NCBI RefSeq assembly: GCF_022788635.1
Contig: NZ_CP076024.1
Coordinates: forward strand, 62,001 to 126,000
Reading direction: 5' to 3'
Source of the DNA: Methylobacter sp. S3L5C
Lineage (GTDB): Bacteria > Pseudomonadota > Gammaproteobacteria > Methylococcales > Methylomonadaceae
Length of the DNA: 64,000 nucleotides
In this document: piece by piece, positions 38,311-49,147 of the stretch
Layout of the letters: each line of letters opens with the position of its first letter
Numbering within the stretch: position 1 is the stretch's first letter
The notes under the pieces: generated by a model
What the model was told of the DNA's origin: nothing
The model's database searches: none
The model's input: only the letters and a program-made list of their open reading frames with translations
Made by a program: the position numbers and the translations under genes

Positions 38311-40952
38311 CAGCTATAGATCAATACATCAATCCTACACTTTTTTCACAACCTGACAGCCTGCTGCAGTTTAAACACCTGCTAAAACAAAAAAATATCG
38401 AATTAAAACTAAAATTCGACCCACACCAATCAGTTTCAGATCTACTTAAAGAAAAATCAGACTTCATTGACCTGATTTTAAACTGTTGCTGGCAGTATTT
38501 TCTTGGCCCACATGCCGCGCAATTAAGCTTATGCGCCGTCGGTGGTTTTGGCAGAAGAGAGTTGTTTCCTCATTCCGATATTGACATTATTGTTCTATTG
38601 GATTCTGACGACACCTCACCTTATCAGGAAGCACTGGCAAATCTGTTTACTTTTCTATGGGATATCGGCTTAAAACCGGGGCATAGCGTACGTACTATTG
38701 ATGAATGCGTTACCGTAGCCCTTGACGATCAAACTATCATGACCAGTCTGATGGAAATCAGCCTGATTGCCGGCAACAATACGCTTTATGAAATGCTTAA
38801 ATTGCGTATAACACCTGATAAAATCTGGCCATCCGATCAATTTTTTTCCGCCAAGATGGAGGAGCAACGACTCCGCTACACCAAATTCCACGATACCGCC
38901 TATAACCTTGAGCCCAATATCAAAGAAGGGCCCGGTGGATTAAGGGATATGCAGGTTATTGCTTGGGTATTTAAACGTCATTACAACTCATCAACACTCA
39001 AGGAGCTCATTAAATACGGCTTCTTACCTGAGTCCGAATATGCAGAACTCATTTCAGCCCGCGATGTATTGTGGCGAATTCGTTATGCGCTACATCTTTT
39101 AACCGACCGTGCAGAAGATAGACTCGTCTTTGATTATCAACGTGAACTTGCCAAGCAATTTGGCTTCAGTACCGAGGATCAACACTACAATCAAGATGTC
39201 GAACAGTTTATGCAGTTTTATTTTAAAACTGTACAAGGGCTTGAACGACTCAATGAAATGTTGCTGCAGTTATTTAACGAGCGCTTTGTAACCGGTGAGA
39301 TGATTTGCAAAGAAACCCCTGTTAACGATAAATTTATTGCCATCAACGGTTATCTTGAGGCAATTAACGAGTCGTTATTCGAACAACAACCAATGGCTTT
39401 ACTGGAAGTGTTTTTATTACTGCAATTAAACCCGTCACTATCAGGCATAAGAGCCACAACCATACGCCTGATTAGAAAGAACCTGCATTTGATTGATGAT
39501 GAATTTCGTAAAAATAAAACCGCTAATCGCCTTTTTATAGAAATATTTCGCAGACCACGTGGCTTAACCCATGAATTAAGACGCATGAATCGATACGGTG
39601 TATTAGCTGCCTACTTACCCAGCTTTGCCAACATCGTTGCGCGTATGCAATATGACTTGTTCCACATTTATACGGTAGATGAACATACGCTTTTTGTGGT
39701 TAGAAACTTGCGGCGTTTTTCATTGGAAGAACACCGGGATGAATTCCCACTCTGCAATAGCGTTTTTCTGCTGGTTACAAAACCGGAAATCTTATATATT
39801 GCCGCGCTTTTTCATGATATTGCCAAAGGCCAAAATGGCGACCACTCAGCCATAGGTGAAAACATTGCCCAAGATTTTTGTATTCAACATGATCTTTCCG
39901 CTCACGATACCAAACTAATCACCTGGCTGGTTCGGAGCCATTTGGTTATGTCCATGACAGCCCAGCGAAAAGATATCGGCGACCCGGATGTCATTCATGA
40001 GTTTGCGCAAAAAGTCGGCAGTATCGAATACCTTAATCACTTGTATTTATTAACTGTCGCAGACATACGCGCCACTAACCCGGAACTATGGAATGGCTGG
40101 AAAGATGCCCTACTTAAAGAGCTTTATTCTGCCACTTACAACGCCCTGATCCAGGGACTCCAAAATCCTGCAACTCTTGCCGACCGATTGCGTGAAAATA
40201 AACAGGAAGCCAAAGACGAACTGATTAAACTTGGCATATCGGAAGCCATCATTTATAGCGCATGGCAACACACCAACGATGATTATTTTTTACGTTATTC
40301 TGCCGATGAAATCGTTTGGCATACAACGACCATAGTCTCGGCCAAAGAAGCCGACTTGCCTTTGGTTTTGTTGCGCCAGCAAACCCAACTGGGTAGTGCA
40401 GAAGTATTTGTTTACACTAAAGATGAAGGCCCTATTTTCTCAATTATCACCGCCACCCTTGATCAGCTAGGCCTAACTATTCTTGAAGCCAGAATAATGA
40501 CTACCCAGGATAATTATGTGCTTAACAGCTTTCAGGTACTTGAGCAGTCAGGAGAGCCCATCAACGAGTCCTTTAGAGTGGCTCATATTTGTATGTCACT
40601 CCGCAACAATCTGCTAAACAAGGACGTAAAAGGCCATATCAACATCCATCGTCGATCAAAATCAAGACAAGCCTTGCATTTTCCTATTCCTACCAGCATC
40701 AAATTTTTATCAGATCCATTACATAGACATACGATAATGGAACTTATCACGACAGACCACGCGGGGCTTTTATCAAAAATAGGACGTGCCTTCATCGAAC
40801 AGAAGGTTAATCTGCTCAGTGCAAAAATAACTACCATTGGTAGTAGAGCTGAAGATATGTTTTACATCACCGATCAGCAATTACAGCCTATAAACGATAT
40901 AGATAAACAAAATCTGATTCGCCGTAAAATACATAAAATACTTGATACTTGA
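38307..40952 (+). CDS. glnD: PII uridylyltransferase / uridylyl-removing enzyme
   Basis: GlnD senses glutamine and adds or removes UMP on PII proteins to control nitrogen assimilation. The 881 residues comprise a nucleotidyltransferase domain ('GGFGRRELFPHSDIDI', Asp91 and Asp93), a linker helical domain, an HD phosphohydrolase domain ('ALFHDIAKGQNGDHS', about 500-514), and two C-terminal ACT domains (about 690-770 and 805-881). The start is GTG within a GTGA overlap with the map stop; the next ATG would delete most of the NT domain. Confidence 0.97.
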   Translation: MTAIDQYINPTLFSQPDSLLQFKHLLKQKNIELKLKFDPHQSVSDLLKEKSDFIDLILNCCWQYFLGPHAAQLSLCAVGGFGRRELFPHSDIDIIVLLDSDDTSPYQEALANLFTFLWDIGLKPGHSVRTIDECVTVALDDQTIMTSLMEISLIAGNNTLYEMLKLRITPDKIWPSDQFFSAKMEEQRLRYTKFHDTAYNLEPNIKEGPGGLRDMQVIAWVFKRHYNSSTLKELIKYGFLPESEYAELISARDVLWRIRYALHLLTDRAEDRLVFDYQRELAKQFGFSTEDQHYNQDVEQFMQFYFKTVQGLERLNEMLLQLFNERFVTGEMICKETPVNDKFIAINGYLEAINESLFEQQPMALLEVFLLLQLNPSLSGIRATTIRLIRKNLHLIDDEFRKNKTANRLFIEIFRRPRGLTHELRRMNRYGVLAAYLPSFANIVARMQYDLFHIYTVDEHTLFVVRNLRRFSLEEHRDEFPLCNSVFLLVTKPEILYIAALFHDIAKGQNGDHSAIGENIAQDFCIQHDLSAHDTKLITWLVRSHLVMSMTAQRKDIGDPDVIHEFAQKVGSIEYLNHLYLLTVADIRATNPELWNGWKDALLKELYSATYNALIQGLQNPATLADRLRENKQEAKDELIKLGISEAIIYSAWQHTNDDYFLRYSADEIVWHTTTIVSAKEADLPLVLLRQQTQLGSAEVFVYTKDEGPIFSIITATLDQLGLTILEARIMTTQDNYVLNSFQVLEQSGEPINESFRVAHICMSLRNNLLNKDVKGHINIHRRSKSRQALHFPIPTSIKFLSDPLHRHTIMELITTDHAGLLSKIGRAFIEQKVNLLSAKITTIGSRAEDMFYITDQQLQPINDIDKQNLIRRKIHKILDT

Positions 40953-40983
40953 TACTTGAGTAAAGACTTGTAAACTTTTGATA

Positions 40984-41009
40984 CCGGTCGGGATTTGCAA
41001 CCCGACCGG
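40984..41009. repeat. Perfect REP-like palindrome between glnD and slyD
   Basis: CCGGTCGGG (40984-40992) pairs perfectly with CCCGACCGG (41001-41009) around an 8-base loop, ATTTGCAA. It lies between converging genes and could end both transcripts. A truncated copy (CCGGTCGGGATTTGTAACCC) is at 62029-62048 and a related palindrome is at 50657-50682. Confidence 0.75.
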
Positions 41010-41085
41010 CATGCTTGAGCGATTACCTAGCGATAAAGTAATCAATCTTTTCGTCCTGTTCATGGACGAAATTTATTTTGCCATA

Positions 41086-41565
41086 TTAATGATGGCAACC
41101 CTCGCCATGAATATGACCATGAGTCGCTTCCTCTTCAGTGGCAGGTCTTACATCAATCACTTCCACATCAAAGTTTAAGGCAACACCAGCTAACGGATGA
41201 TTGCCGTCAATAGTAATCTCATCACCCTCAATATTAACCACGGTCACTACGCCGGGACCTTCACTGACATCGGCATGAAACTGCATACCGACTTCAACAT
41301 TATCGATACCTTCAAACATGTCCCGTGAAAGCACCTGAATCATATCGTCCATCAGTTCGCCATAAGCCTCTTCAGGAGCGATACGCACAGTAAATTTGTC
41401 ACCGATAACTTTGCCAACGAGAGCGTTTTCAAGGCCGGGAACAATATTTCCACTGCCTTGTAGATAAACCAATACCTCTTCACCTATCGAACTATCAAGT
41501 ACTTCCCCTTCATCATTAGTCAGGGTGTAATGAATAGAAACCGCCATGTTGTCAGCTACTTGCAT
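41086..41565 (-). CDS. slyD: FKBP-type peptidyl-prolyl isomerase, SlyD-like
   Basis: SlyD is a cytoplasmic prolyl isomerase and chaperone that also binds nickel. The 159 residues have the N-terminal FKBP half ('VSIHYTLTNDEGEVLDSS'), an inserted IF chaperone flap (about 70-120) and the second FKBP strand set ('GNHPLAGVALNFDVEV'). It ends in a metal-binding tail with several His and one Cys ('HGHIHGEGCHH'). The tail is shorter than that of E. coli SlyD. Confidence 0.93.
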   Translation of the reverse strand: MQVADNMAVSIHYTLTNDEGEVLDSSIGEEVLVYLQGSGNIVPGLENALVGKVIGDKFTVRIAPEEAYGELMDDMIQVLSRDMFEGIDNVEVGMQFHADVSEGPGVVTVVNIEGDEITIDGNHPLAGVALNFDVEVIDVRPATEEEATHGHIHGEGCHH

Positions 41566-41662
41566 AATAAAACCTTATTGCTTGTTAAAAAACGAAATAT
41601 GATAACGATTTGCCAGACGTTTGTCTGAAAAAATCATCATTATCTAAAAACCTGCCGGTCAT

Positions 41663-42427
41663 TTAATTCTTGATACCAATGCCTTTATGCAATAAAAACA
41701 AGCTGAAAAACATCAATACCACAATAAATCCACCCGTAATCATATAAGCCAACTGGATACTAACATCCGTCACACCTATCAGCCCGTATCTAAAGGCATT
41801 AATCATATACAAAATGGGATTGCCTCTGGAAATAGTTTTCCAAACCCCTTGCAGCATCTCTACCGAATAAAAAACGCCACCAAGATAACTTAAGGGCGTT
41901 AATATAAAGTTGGGAATAATGGAAATATCGTCAAAACTTTCCGCAAGAACCGCATTAATAAAGCCGGCCAAAGAAAATAAAGTCGCCGTCAATAAAGCCA
42001 TGGATAACGTAATCAAGACGTTATTGACAACAATATCGGCAAACAAAAGCGAGATTAATGCCACCACCAAACCGACCAACAAGCCACGAATAATACCTCC
42101 GCTGACATAGCCAGCAAGAATTACCCAGTTGGGCACGGGAGCTACCAACAACTCTTCAATATTACGCTGAAATTTGGTCGAATAAAAAGAGGAAACCACA
42201 TTCGCATAAGAATGACTGATTACCGACATAAGAATAATGCCGGGGACAATATAATCCATATAACTTGCGCCATTAATGGTACCGATACGACCGCCAATCA
42301 ATTTACCGAAAATTAAAAAATATAATGCCGTGGTAATCGCTGGTGGCAATAATGTTTGCGGCCAGATGCGCACAAATCTGGATATTTCTTTGATCACCAA
42401 TGTTTTTAACGCAATGGAATAATTCAT
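41663..42427 (-). CDS. yadH: ABC-2 type transporter permease (YadH family)
   Basis: This 254-residue permease has six membrane segments and the ABC-2 pattern, including 'PPAITTALYFLIFGKLIG' and 'FILTPLSYLGGVFYS'. Size, partner and sequence match E. coli YadH, an exporter component of unknown substrate. The start overlaps the ATPase gene stop by one base, so the two are translated together. Confidence 0.9.
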   Translation of the reverse strand: MNYSIALKTLVIKEISRFVRIWPQTLLPPAITTALYFLIFGKLIGGRIGTINGASYMDYIVPGIILMSVISHSYANVVSSFYSTKFQRNIEELLVAPVPNWVILAGYVSGGIIRGLLVGLVVALISLLFADIVVNNVLITLSMALLTATLFSLAGFINAVLAESFDDISIIPNFILTPLSYLGGVFYSVEMLQGVWKTISRGNPILYMINAFRYGLIGVTDVSIQLAYMITGGFIVVLMFFSLFLLHKGIGIKN

Positions 42428-43353
42428 TACTCGGCACCTGTGGACTTTGATTCTACCAAATCCATAAATAATTGCTCCAAACGGTTACTCTTGTTTTTCA
42501 GACTAATCACCTTGATATTATGTGCGCTTAACTGACTGAATAATTGATTAATGCCTAATTTTTTTGGCACAGCAACACTAAGTATCTTTTCTGCTATAAG
42601 CTCAATCTGATAACCTGCAATGACGGGAACATTAACTAACGACCCTGCCAGATCGAGAATAAAGTGGTCAACATCCAATCTCGCCAGCAAACTGGCCATG
42701 TCAGTATTTTCGACAATGAGACCCTGATCAATAATCGCGATATTGCGGCACAGGCTTTCGGCTTCCTCCAGATAATGCGTCGTTAAAATAATCGTTGTAC
42801 CTTGTTGATTAACAGCCTCCATCATTTTCCACATGGACCGACGAATTTCTATATCAACACCGGCAGTCGGCTCATCAAGAATCAACAACTTGGGCGCATG
42901 TACCATGGCACGAGCAATCATAACCCGGCGTTTCATGCCACCGGATAAACGCCGGGAAACCGTATCGCGCTTATCCCATAAATCCATCTGCTTAAGACAG
43001 TACTCAGTTCTTTGCAGCGCAAGCTTACGCGGAAGTCCGTAATAACCGGCCTGATTAATAACAATACTTTTGACCGTATCAAATTGATTAAAATTAACCT
43101 CTTGCGGAACCAACCCCAAGCAACTTTTGGCTCTTGATCGATCTGTTTTTAAATCATGACCAAAGATACTGACCGAGCCACTGGATTCATTAACCAACGA
43201 GCTTATAATGCCAATCGCTGTCGACTTCCCGGCACCATTAGGGCCGAGCAAGGCAAAAAAATCACCTTCCTCAACGTCAAGATTAATACCTTTTAATGCT
43301 TCAAAACCATTATTATAAGTTTTTCGAAGCTTACGAATAGATAAAGCATTCAT
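42427..43353 (-). CDS. yadG: ABC transporter ATP-binding protein (YadG family)
   Basis: This 308-residue ATPase has Walker A 'LLGPNGAGKSTAIG' (about 34-47), 'GLVPQEVNFNQFDTV', the signature 'LSGGMKRRVMIARAMV', Walker B 'LLILDEPTAGVDIEIRRSMW' and 'LTTHYLEEAE'. The length is identical to E. coli YadG. With YadH it forms an exporter whose substrate is unknown. It is divergent from ppx. Confidence 0.93.
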   Translation of the reverse strand: MNALSIRKLRKTYNNGFEALKGINLDVEEGDFFALLGPNGAGKSTAIGIISSLVNESSGSVSIFGHDLKTDRSRAKSCLGLVPQEVNFNQFDTVKSIVINQAGYYGLPRKLALQRTEYCLKQMDLWDKRDTVSRRLSGGMKRRVMIARAMVHAPKLLILDEPTAGVDIEIRRSMWKMMEAVNQQGTTIILTTHYLEEAESLCRNIAIIDQGLIVENTDMASLLARLDVDHFILDLAGSLVNVPVIAGYQIELIAEKILSVAVPKKLGINQLFSQLSAHNIKVISLKNKSNRLEQLFMDLVESKSTGAE

Positions 43354-43495
43354 ATTGAAACTAACACTTAACGGGAGCCTTTAAATAAGTTAAATTAGAC
43401 AAATGCAATCCATAATAAAAAGCTTAAATGGACCACAGAAAACTGTGTTATTTTATCAGACATTAACACGCCTCGTAGACAAAACTGGATAATAC

Positions 43496-44995
43496 GTGCC
43501 TATCAAACCACCAGAAATTGTTGCTGCCGTAGACTTGGGCTCCAATAGTTTTCATATGATTGTATGCAATCTAAACAACGGTACACCACAAACAATTGAC
43601 CGACTTAGGGAAATGGTCAGACTTGCATCCGGACTGGATACCAACAACATTCTCGATGAGAGCACTCAAAATAGGGCGCTGGCCTGCCTGGAACGGTTTG
43701 GTCAAAGAATCCGTCACTTCCCGCCGGGCAGTGTTCGCATTGTCGGTACCAACACCCTGCGTACCGCTAAAAATGCAGCACAGTTTCTTATCAAAGCTGA
43801 ACAGGCCTTAAATCATCCCATCCATATCATTTCAGGGATAGAAGAAGCCCGCCTGATCTACTTGGGAGTCGCTTATAGCTTAAGCAGCAACGCCAAACTA
43901 CGCCTGGTTATCGATATCGGCGGCGGTAGTACCGAATACATCATAGGTACCGGCGAAACGCCCAAAGAGAAAGAGAGCTTGCATATGGGCTGTGTTTCAT
44001 TAAGCGATGCCTTTTTTAAAGAGGGCCGGTTATCAAAACAAGCCTTTAGCCAAGCAACCTTGTTCGCCGAACAAAAACTGGAGCCATTCAAGAAAAAATT
44101 TCATTATTCAAACTGGGATGAAGCCATTGGCGCATCCGGCAGCTTGCGTTCAATTGCAAAAGTTCTGCAAGCGGCTAACTGGAGCAATAACGGCATAACC
44201 TGGCAAGGCCTGGAGAAACTGGTTGCCCATATAAACCAGTGTGATCATATTAACAATCTTAATTTACCCGACCTTGATCCAGAACGCCTACCGGTTTTTC
44301 CGGGCGGTGTAGCTATTATCTATGCTACTTTTAAAAGCCTGGGGATAGAGCAAATGACAGTTTCTGATGGTGCCTTAAGGGAAGGTCTCATACAGGACTT
44401 GGTCGGCCGCATTTATAATGAAGACATGCGCTCGGTAACCGCTCAGTCTGTCGCCGATCGCTATCACACCGATAAAAAACATGCTGCGCAGATAAATAAA
44501 ACCATTAATATCATCTTGAATCAGTTAAGCGACCATCACGACTGGGCTACTGATGAAGACTGTGTACAATTTTTGGATTGGGCCGCTGATTTACATGAAA
44601 TTGGCATTGATATAGCGCATAGCCAATACCATAAACACAGCGCCTATATTATTGAAAATGGTGATTTAGCCGGTTTTTCCAACCAAGATCAACTATTGCT
44701 GGCATCGATTATCAGAGCACATCGACGCAAATTTTCGCAAGCTCTTTTCCAAGACTTACCACCACCCTGGAATAACTTCGCACCTTACCTGACGCTTGTT
44801 TTGCGACTGGCCGTATTGCTCCACCGCAATCGCCTGGAACAAGCATTACCTGACTTTAAGATCGCTATTATAAAAACCAAAATTTACTTAACATTCCCCG
44901 GTGAGTGGTTAACCTTATCTCCACTGACTTATGCTGATTTACTTCAGGAAGCAGATTATCTTAAAGCTGCCGGCTTCAAGCTGGAATTTACATGA
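43496..44995 (+). CDS. ppx: Exopolyphosphatase (Ppx/GppA family)
   Basis: Ppx removes phosphate from polyphosphate ends. The 499-residue protein has the ASKHA-fold phosphate loops 'VAAVDLGSNSFHMIV' and 'LVIDIGGGSTEYIIG' and the C-terminal HD-like domain. Ppx and GppA (pppGpp hydrolase) are hard to separate by sequence; length favours Ppx. The start is GTG at 43496, which gives the standard N-terminus. ppk is not in the window. Confidence 0.9.
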   Translation: MPIKPPEIVAAVDLGSNSFHMIVCNLNNGTPQTIDRLREMVRLASGLDTNNILDESTQNRALACLERFGQRIRHFPPGSVRIVGTNTLRTAKNAAQFLIKAEQALNHPIHIISGIEEARLIYLGVAYSLSSNAKLRLVIDIGGGSTEYIIGTGETPKEKESLHMGCVSLSDAFFKEGRLSKQAFSQATLFAEQKLEPFKKKFHYSNWDEAIGASGSLRSIAKVLQAANWSNNGITWQGLEKLVAHINQCDHINNLNLPDLDPERLPVFPGGVAIIYATFKSLGIEQMTVSDGALREGLIQDLVGRIYNEDMRSVTAQSVADRYHTDKKHAAQINKTINIILNQLSDHHDWATDEDCVQFLDWAADLHEIGIDIAHSQYHKHSAYIIENGDLAGFSNQDQLLLASIIRAHRRKFSQALFQDLPPPWNNFAPYLTLVLRLAVLLHRNRLEQALPDFKIAIIKTKIYLTFPGEWLTLSPLTYADLLQEADYLKAAGFKLEFT

Positions 44996-45005
44996 TCCCT
45001 GCCTT

Positions 45006-46274
45006 ATGAAAGTTCTCTCGCGCATTTTTTTACTCTGTCTGGGTGCTTTACTGATTTTATGCACCCTGCTGATTTTTTTTGGCATTAGTGACAAGCCTGA
45101 CCTTGCGGTAGCGTGGACGCTCACTCATGATGATATTACCAGAGCCAAAAAAATCCTTTATGAAGGCTCTAAAACCAAACCTGATGAAATCAACACTATC
45201 GAGCTAACGCAAGCCGACCTTAATCTTGCCGCCAATTATTTGTTAAATCGGTATAGAAAAAGTGCAGTACAAATAGAACTAAAACAGGACGTCTTAAGAT
45301 TTAATGTCACCATGACACTGCCAAGTAACAGCTTGGGTCGATATTTGAATATCAGCTTTAGATTGGGTAACGAAAACCAGAGCGAAATACCCAGCCTTAC
45401 CAAATTTAAAGCCGGTAAATTATTGCTACCAGCCAAATTTGCCGCTTTTGTTATCGACAACATTATCAGACACACCTCATTAAATGAGTATTTTATACTG
45501 GCAACCCGCCCCATTAGAAGCATTCAAATTGACCAAGAAAAAGCTACTATTAGCTATTACTCCAGCATGGGAACCCTGATTCAGGCACGAAATTTCCTGA
45601 CTCAAGGAGGAGACAATGCCAATATTGATATTTACCAGCAAAAACTGGCCGAAATCATCGCCAAGCATGATCCTGCCTGGCGTTTATCGCTGGCCGATTT
45701 ATTAAAACCCTTATTTGAATTGGCACTTCAGCGTTCTACAGTAGAAAATGCAATAGAAGAAAACAAGCTGGCAATTATGGCGGTAAATAATTATGTTAAT
45801 CGAAAAGAAACCAAAAAACTCCTGTCTTTTCCTGCCTCCAAATTAACGGCAGAAAAACGCTATTCCACTTTTTTATACAAAAGAATAGATCTTGCCCAGC
45901 ATTTCATAGGCTCTGCGGCTATTACTGCTTCTGTTAATGGTCAGGTGGCCAAAGTGGTCGGTGAAGAGAAAGAATTAAGCGATGCACAGGGCGGGAGTGG
46001 TTTCAGCTTTATTGACTTGGCGGCTGACAAAGCGGGCACACGCTTTGGTGAACTGGCAACATCATCACCAGAAAATGCACGCAAGATTCAAAAAGCCATG
46101 TCGGAAATAAAAAATTATAGCGACTTTATGCCTGATCCTACGGATCTTCCCGAGCACATGGACGAAGCTGAATTTAAACAGCGCTACCAGTCGGTTGATA
46201 GCCCCACTTATCAGGCACTATCAAAACAGATCGATGCCCGCATAGCCGCAACACCGATTTACAACAAAGACTGA
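45006..46274 (+). CDS. Membrane-anchored protein of unknown function following ppx
   Basis: I do not recognise this 422-residue protein. It has one N-terminal membrane segment (about 6-25) and a long, presumably periplasmic, region. This includes 'IELTQADLNLAANYLLNRYR' (about 58-77) and a beta-rich stretch followed by helices rich in Lys, Glu and Ala. The C-terminus ends with 'PIYNKD'. I chose ATG 45006, 11 bp after the ppx stop, because a hydrophobic signal-anchor follows directly; the longer frame starts inside ppx. Cotranscription with ppx is likely, but a polyphosphate role is only a guess. Confidence 0.75.
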   Translation: MKVLSRIFLLCLGALLILCTLLIFFGISDKPDLAVAWTLTHDDITRAKKILYEGSKTKPDEINTIELTQADLNLAANYLLNRYRKSAVQIELKQDVLRFNVTMTLPSNSLGRYLNISFRLGNENQSEIPSLTKFKAGKLLLPAKFAAFVIDNIIRHTSLNEYFILATRPIRSIQIDQEKATISYYSSMGTLIQARNFLTQGGDNANIDIYQQKLAEIIAKHDPAWRLSLADLLKPLFELALQRSTVENAIEENKLAIMAVNNYVNRKETKKLLSFPASKLTAEKRYSTFLYKRIDLAQHFIGSAAITASVNGQVAKVVGEEKELSDAQGGSGFSFIDLAADKAGTRFGELATSSPENARKIQKAMSEIKNYSDFMPDPTDLPEHMDEAEFKQRYQSVDSPTYQALSKQIDARIAATPIYNKD

Positions 46275-46417
46275 TATTATTACTAACTGAAGCAAACTAT
46301 AATCGATAGGACGCCATAGCCCATTACTTTATTGCGTCGAATGCTGGATTATTCCGCTATGATGCAATACGCTGTCGCTATCAGACCCTACACAGCTTTA
46401 ATTGTATCGATACAAGA

Positions 46418-48649
46418 CTACTCACATTCCAAACCATCAACCCGCTGAAACCCGCGAGGTAAATGCAAACCTCTTTTGGCACGACTGCCGGTGTAATGTT
46501 CTATATCGGAGGCTTTCAACGTTAAAGTTCGTTTACCTGAAACCACTTTTAACGAGCTGTTTTCAGGTATTGATAACACTGAGACCACATTATCAATTCC
46601 CGCCGCAAGATCAGCAGGAGGAATCTGTATCAGCTTATTGCCTTTGCCTCGCGCAAGCGCCGGTAAATCAGCCACAGGAAAAACCAGCAAACGGCCTTGC
46701 AAGGTAACGACTGCCAACAAATCAGACTCATTACGGACAGACGCAGGCTTTAAAACTTTCGCACCATTAGACAAGGAAATAAGCGTTTTACCCGCCTTAT
46801 TTTTACTGGATAGTTCTTTTAGCTGAACCCTGAAACCATAGCCAAAATGACTGGCCAAGACAATCCAATCATCCGGATTACCGGCAAGCAAATGCGTAAA
46901 CATTGACCCAGCAGGTGGATTAAGCCGTCCGGTTAAGGGCTCTCCCTGCGTTCTTGCTGAAGGCAAATCGTGAGCAGAGGTACTATACGCCCGACCAGTC
47001 GAATCAAGGATATAGACGGGTTGTGTTGAGCGGCTTTTTACCGCATCCAGAAAGCTGTCACCCGAGCGGTAGCTTAAACTGTCCACCTCAATATCATGAC
47101 CTTTTGCCGCTCTTATCCAGCCTTTTTCTGACAAAATAATAGTTAAAGGTTCGTTGCTGATTAACGCGGTAGTTTGCAGCGCAACGGCGGCTACTCTTGC
47201 AACAATTGGCGAACGACGATCATCGCCATATTGCTCGGCATCACGCTCAATTTCTTTTCTGATCAAACGGTTTAATAACAACCGCGAACCCAAGGTTTTT
47301 TCCAGTGCAGCGCGTTCTTTTTCCAGTACGTCCTGCTCACCCCGAATCTTCATTTCTTCAAGCTTGGCCAAATGTCTTAACTTTAATTCCAGTATGGCTT
47401 CGGCTTGAATATCACTAAGTCCAAACCGCGCCATCAACACCGGCTTGGGATGCTCTTCATTACGAATAATGGCAATCACTTCATCAATGTTTAGATAGGC
47501 AATTAATAAACCATCGAGTATATGCAATCGGGCCAGTACTTTATCCAATCGATACTGCAATCGTCGACGCACCGTTTCAGTACGAAAAGCCAGCCATTCA
47601 ACGAGAATATCCCTGAGCCCTTTAACCTTTGGCTTGCCATCCATGCCTATCATGTTCATGTTAACACGATAGCTTTTTTCCAGATCAGTCGTGGTAAATA
47701 AATGCGACATAACCGCATCAACATCGATGCGCTTGGATTTTGGAATGATTAATAAACGGGTAGGATTTTCATGATCTGATTCATCTCTCAAATCTTCAAT
47801 CATCGGCAGCTTTTTCGCCAACATTTGCGCGGCGATTTGCTCCATCAATTTAGATCCTGATACCTGATGCGGCAGAGCAGTAATAACAATAGTGCCTTCT
47901 TCCTGCTCGTAGATAGCCCGCATTTTTATCGAGCCACCACCACTAAAATACATTTTTTGTATATCCTCGGCTGACGTAATAATTTCTGCATCAGTCGGAT
48001 AATCAGGGCCTTTGATATGCTCGAACAGATCCTCCAAAGTACTTTCCGGCTTATCCAATAATTGCAGGCAGGCAGCTGCCACCTCACGAAGATTATGCGG
48101 CGGAATATCCGTCGCCATACCCACAGCAATACCCATCGTGCCATTCAGCAAAATATTCGGTAATCTTGCCGGCAGTAACACCGGCTCTTTTAACGTCGCA
48201 TCAAAATTATCCGACCACTCAACCGTACCCTGCCCTAATTCACTTAACAACGTATTGGCATAAGCAGTCAAACGTGATTCGGTATAACGCATGGCAGCAA
48301 ATGATTTAGGATCATCCGGCGAACCCCAGTTACCCTGTCCATCAACCAATGGATAGCGGTAAGAAAAATTCTGGGCCATCAAGACCATGGCCTCATAACA
48401 GGCAGAGTCACCATGTGGATGATATTTACCCAACACATCACCGACCGTACGCGCAGATTTTTTATACTTGGCCAGGGCATTCAAGCCCAGCTCTGACATC
48501 GCAAAAACAATACGTCGCTGCACCGGCTTTAAGCCATCCGCGATATGCGGTAAAGCCCGGTCGAGAATGACGTACATGGAATAATCCAGATAGGCTTTCT
48601 CGGCAAAATCCTTTAAAGGCAGTCGTTCAAAATTCTCTTGTAGTCCCAC
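46418..48649 (-). CDS. parC: DNA topoisomerase IV subunit A
   Basis: ParC is the DNA-cutting subunit of topoisomerase IV, which decatenates daughter chromosomes. The 743-residue protein has the catalytic Tyr122 in 'AAMRYTE' and the quinolone-resistance region '[12 protein letters not shown]' with Ser82 and Glu86, the susceptible-type residues. The C-terminal beta-pinwheel blades are present. Length and C-terminal form point to ParC rather than GyrA. The start is GTG at 48649, directly abutting the thioesterase stop. parE is not nearby. Confidence 0.93.
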   Translation of the reverse strand: MGLQENFERLPLKDFAEKAYLDYSMYVILDRALPHIADGLKPVQRRIVFAMSELGLNALAKYKKSARTVGDVLGKYHPHGDSACYEAMVLMAQNFSYRYPLVDGQGNWGSPDDPKSFAAMRYTESRLTAYANTLLSELGQGTVEWSDNFDATLKEPVLLPARLPNILLNGTMGIAVGMATDIPPHNLREVAAACLQLLDKPESTLEDLFEHIKGPDYPTDAEIITSAEDIQKMYFSGGGSIKMRAIYEQEEGTIVITALPHQVSGSKLMEQIAAQMLAKKLPMIEDLRDESDHENPTRLLIIPKSKRIDVDAVMSHLFTTTDLEKSYRVNMNMIGMDGKPKVKGLRDILVEWLAFRTETVRRRLQYRLDKVLARLHILDGLLIAYLNIDEVIAIIRNEEHPKPVLMARFGLSDIQAEAILELKLRHLAKLEEMKIRGEQDVLEKERAALEKTLGSRLLLNRLIRKEIERDAEQYGDDRRSPIVARVAAVALQTTALISNEPLTIILSEKGWIRAAKGHDIEVDSLSYRSGDSFLDAVKSRSTQPVYILDSTGRAYSTSAHDLPSARTQGEPLTGRLNPPAGSMFTHLLAGNPDDWIVLASHFGYGFRVQLKELSSKNKAGKTLISLSNGAKVLKPASVRNESDLLAVVTLQGRLLVFPVADLPALARGKGNKLIQIPPADLAAGIDNVVSVLSIPENSSLKVVSGKRTLTLKASDIEHYTGSRAKRGLHLPRGFQRVDGLECE

Positions 48650-49147
48650 TTAAAACGTTTCCTCTGATAATTCAACATGGAGAGCGCGATTTTTCTCCAA
48701 ACTTTGCTGACGCATTTTTTTGCGCATTTCAGCCTCTGCATACAATTTTTTTTCTGCATCAGTTTCCAAAAGCAGGCGCGGCACCTCAAAAGACTTACCT
48801 TCTTCATCAATAGCCACCATAGTAAAATAGCAAGAAGTTGTATGCCTTTTTTCATTAGTCCTTAAATGCTCGGCAACCACTTTCACACCGATTTCCATTG
48901 ATGAACGGCCGACATGATTAACATGGGCATAAAAAGTTACCAACTCACCGACATTTACCTGCTGTTTAAAGAAAACCTGATCCAATGCCGCTGTCACCAC
49001 ATAATTCTTACAATATTTTGCCGCGCAGGCATAAGCCACTTGATCCAGTAACTTTAATAAGGAGCCACCATGCACATTACCTGAAAAATTTGCCATATCG
49101 GGCGTCATCAGCACTGTCATTGTTAAGGTTTTTTCTTGTTTAGCCAT
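48650..49147 (-). CDS. Hotdog-fold acyl-CoA thioesterase (YciA/BFIT type)
   Basis: This 165-residue protein has the HotDog ACOT pattern: 'MTPDMANFSGNVHGGSLLKL' (Asn and His-Gly-Gly near the active site), then 'DQVAYACAAKY' with the Asp, and 'SCYFTMVAIDEEGK'. It hydrolyses acyl-CoA to fatty acid and CoA. The C-terminal 40 residues are charged and helical. Its stop abuts the parC GTG, so the two are probably cotranscribed. Confidence 0.9.
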   Translation of the reverse strand: MAKQEKTLTMTVLMTPDMANFSGNVHGGSLLKLLDQVAYACAAKYCKNYVVTAALDQVFFKQQVNVGELVTFYAHVNHVGRSSMEIGVKVVAEHLRTNEKRHTTSCYFTMVAIDEEGKSFEVPRLLLETDAEKKLYAEAEMRKKMRQQSLEKNRALHVELSEETF

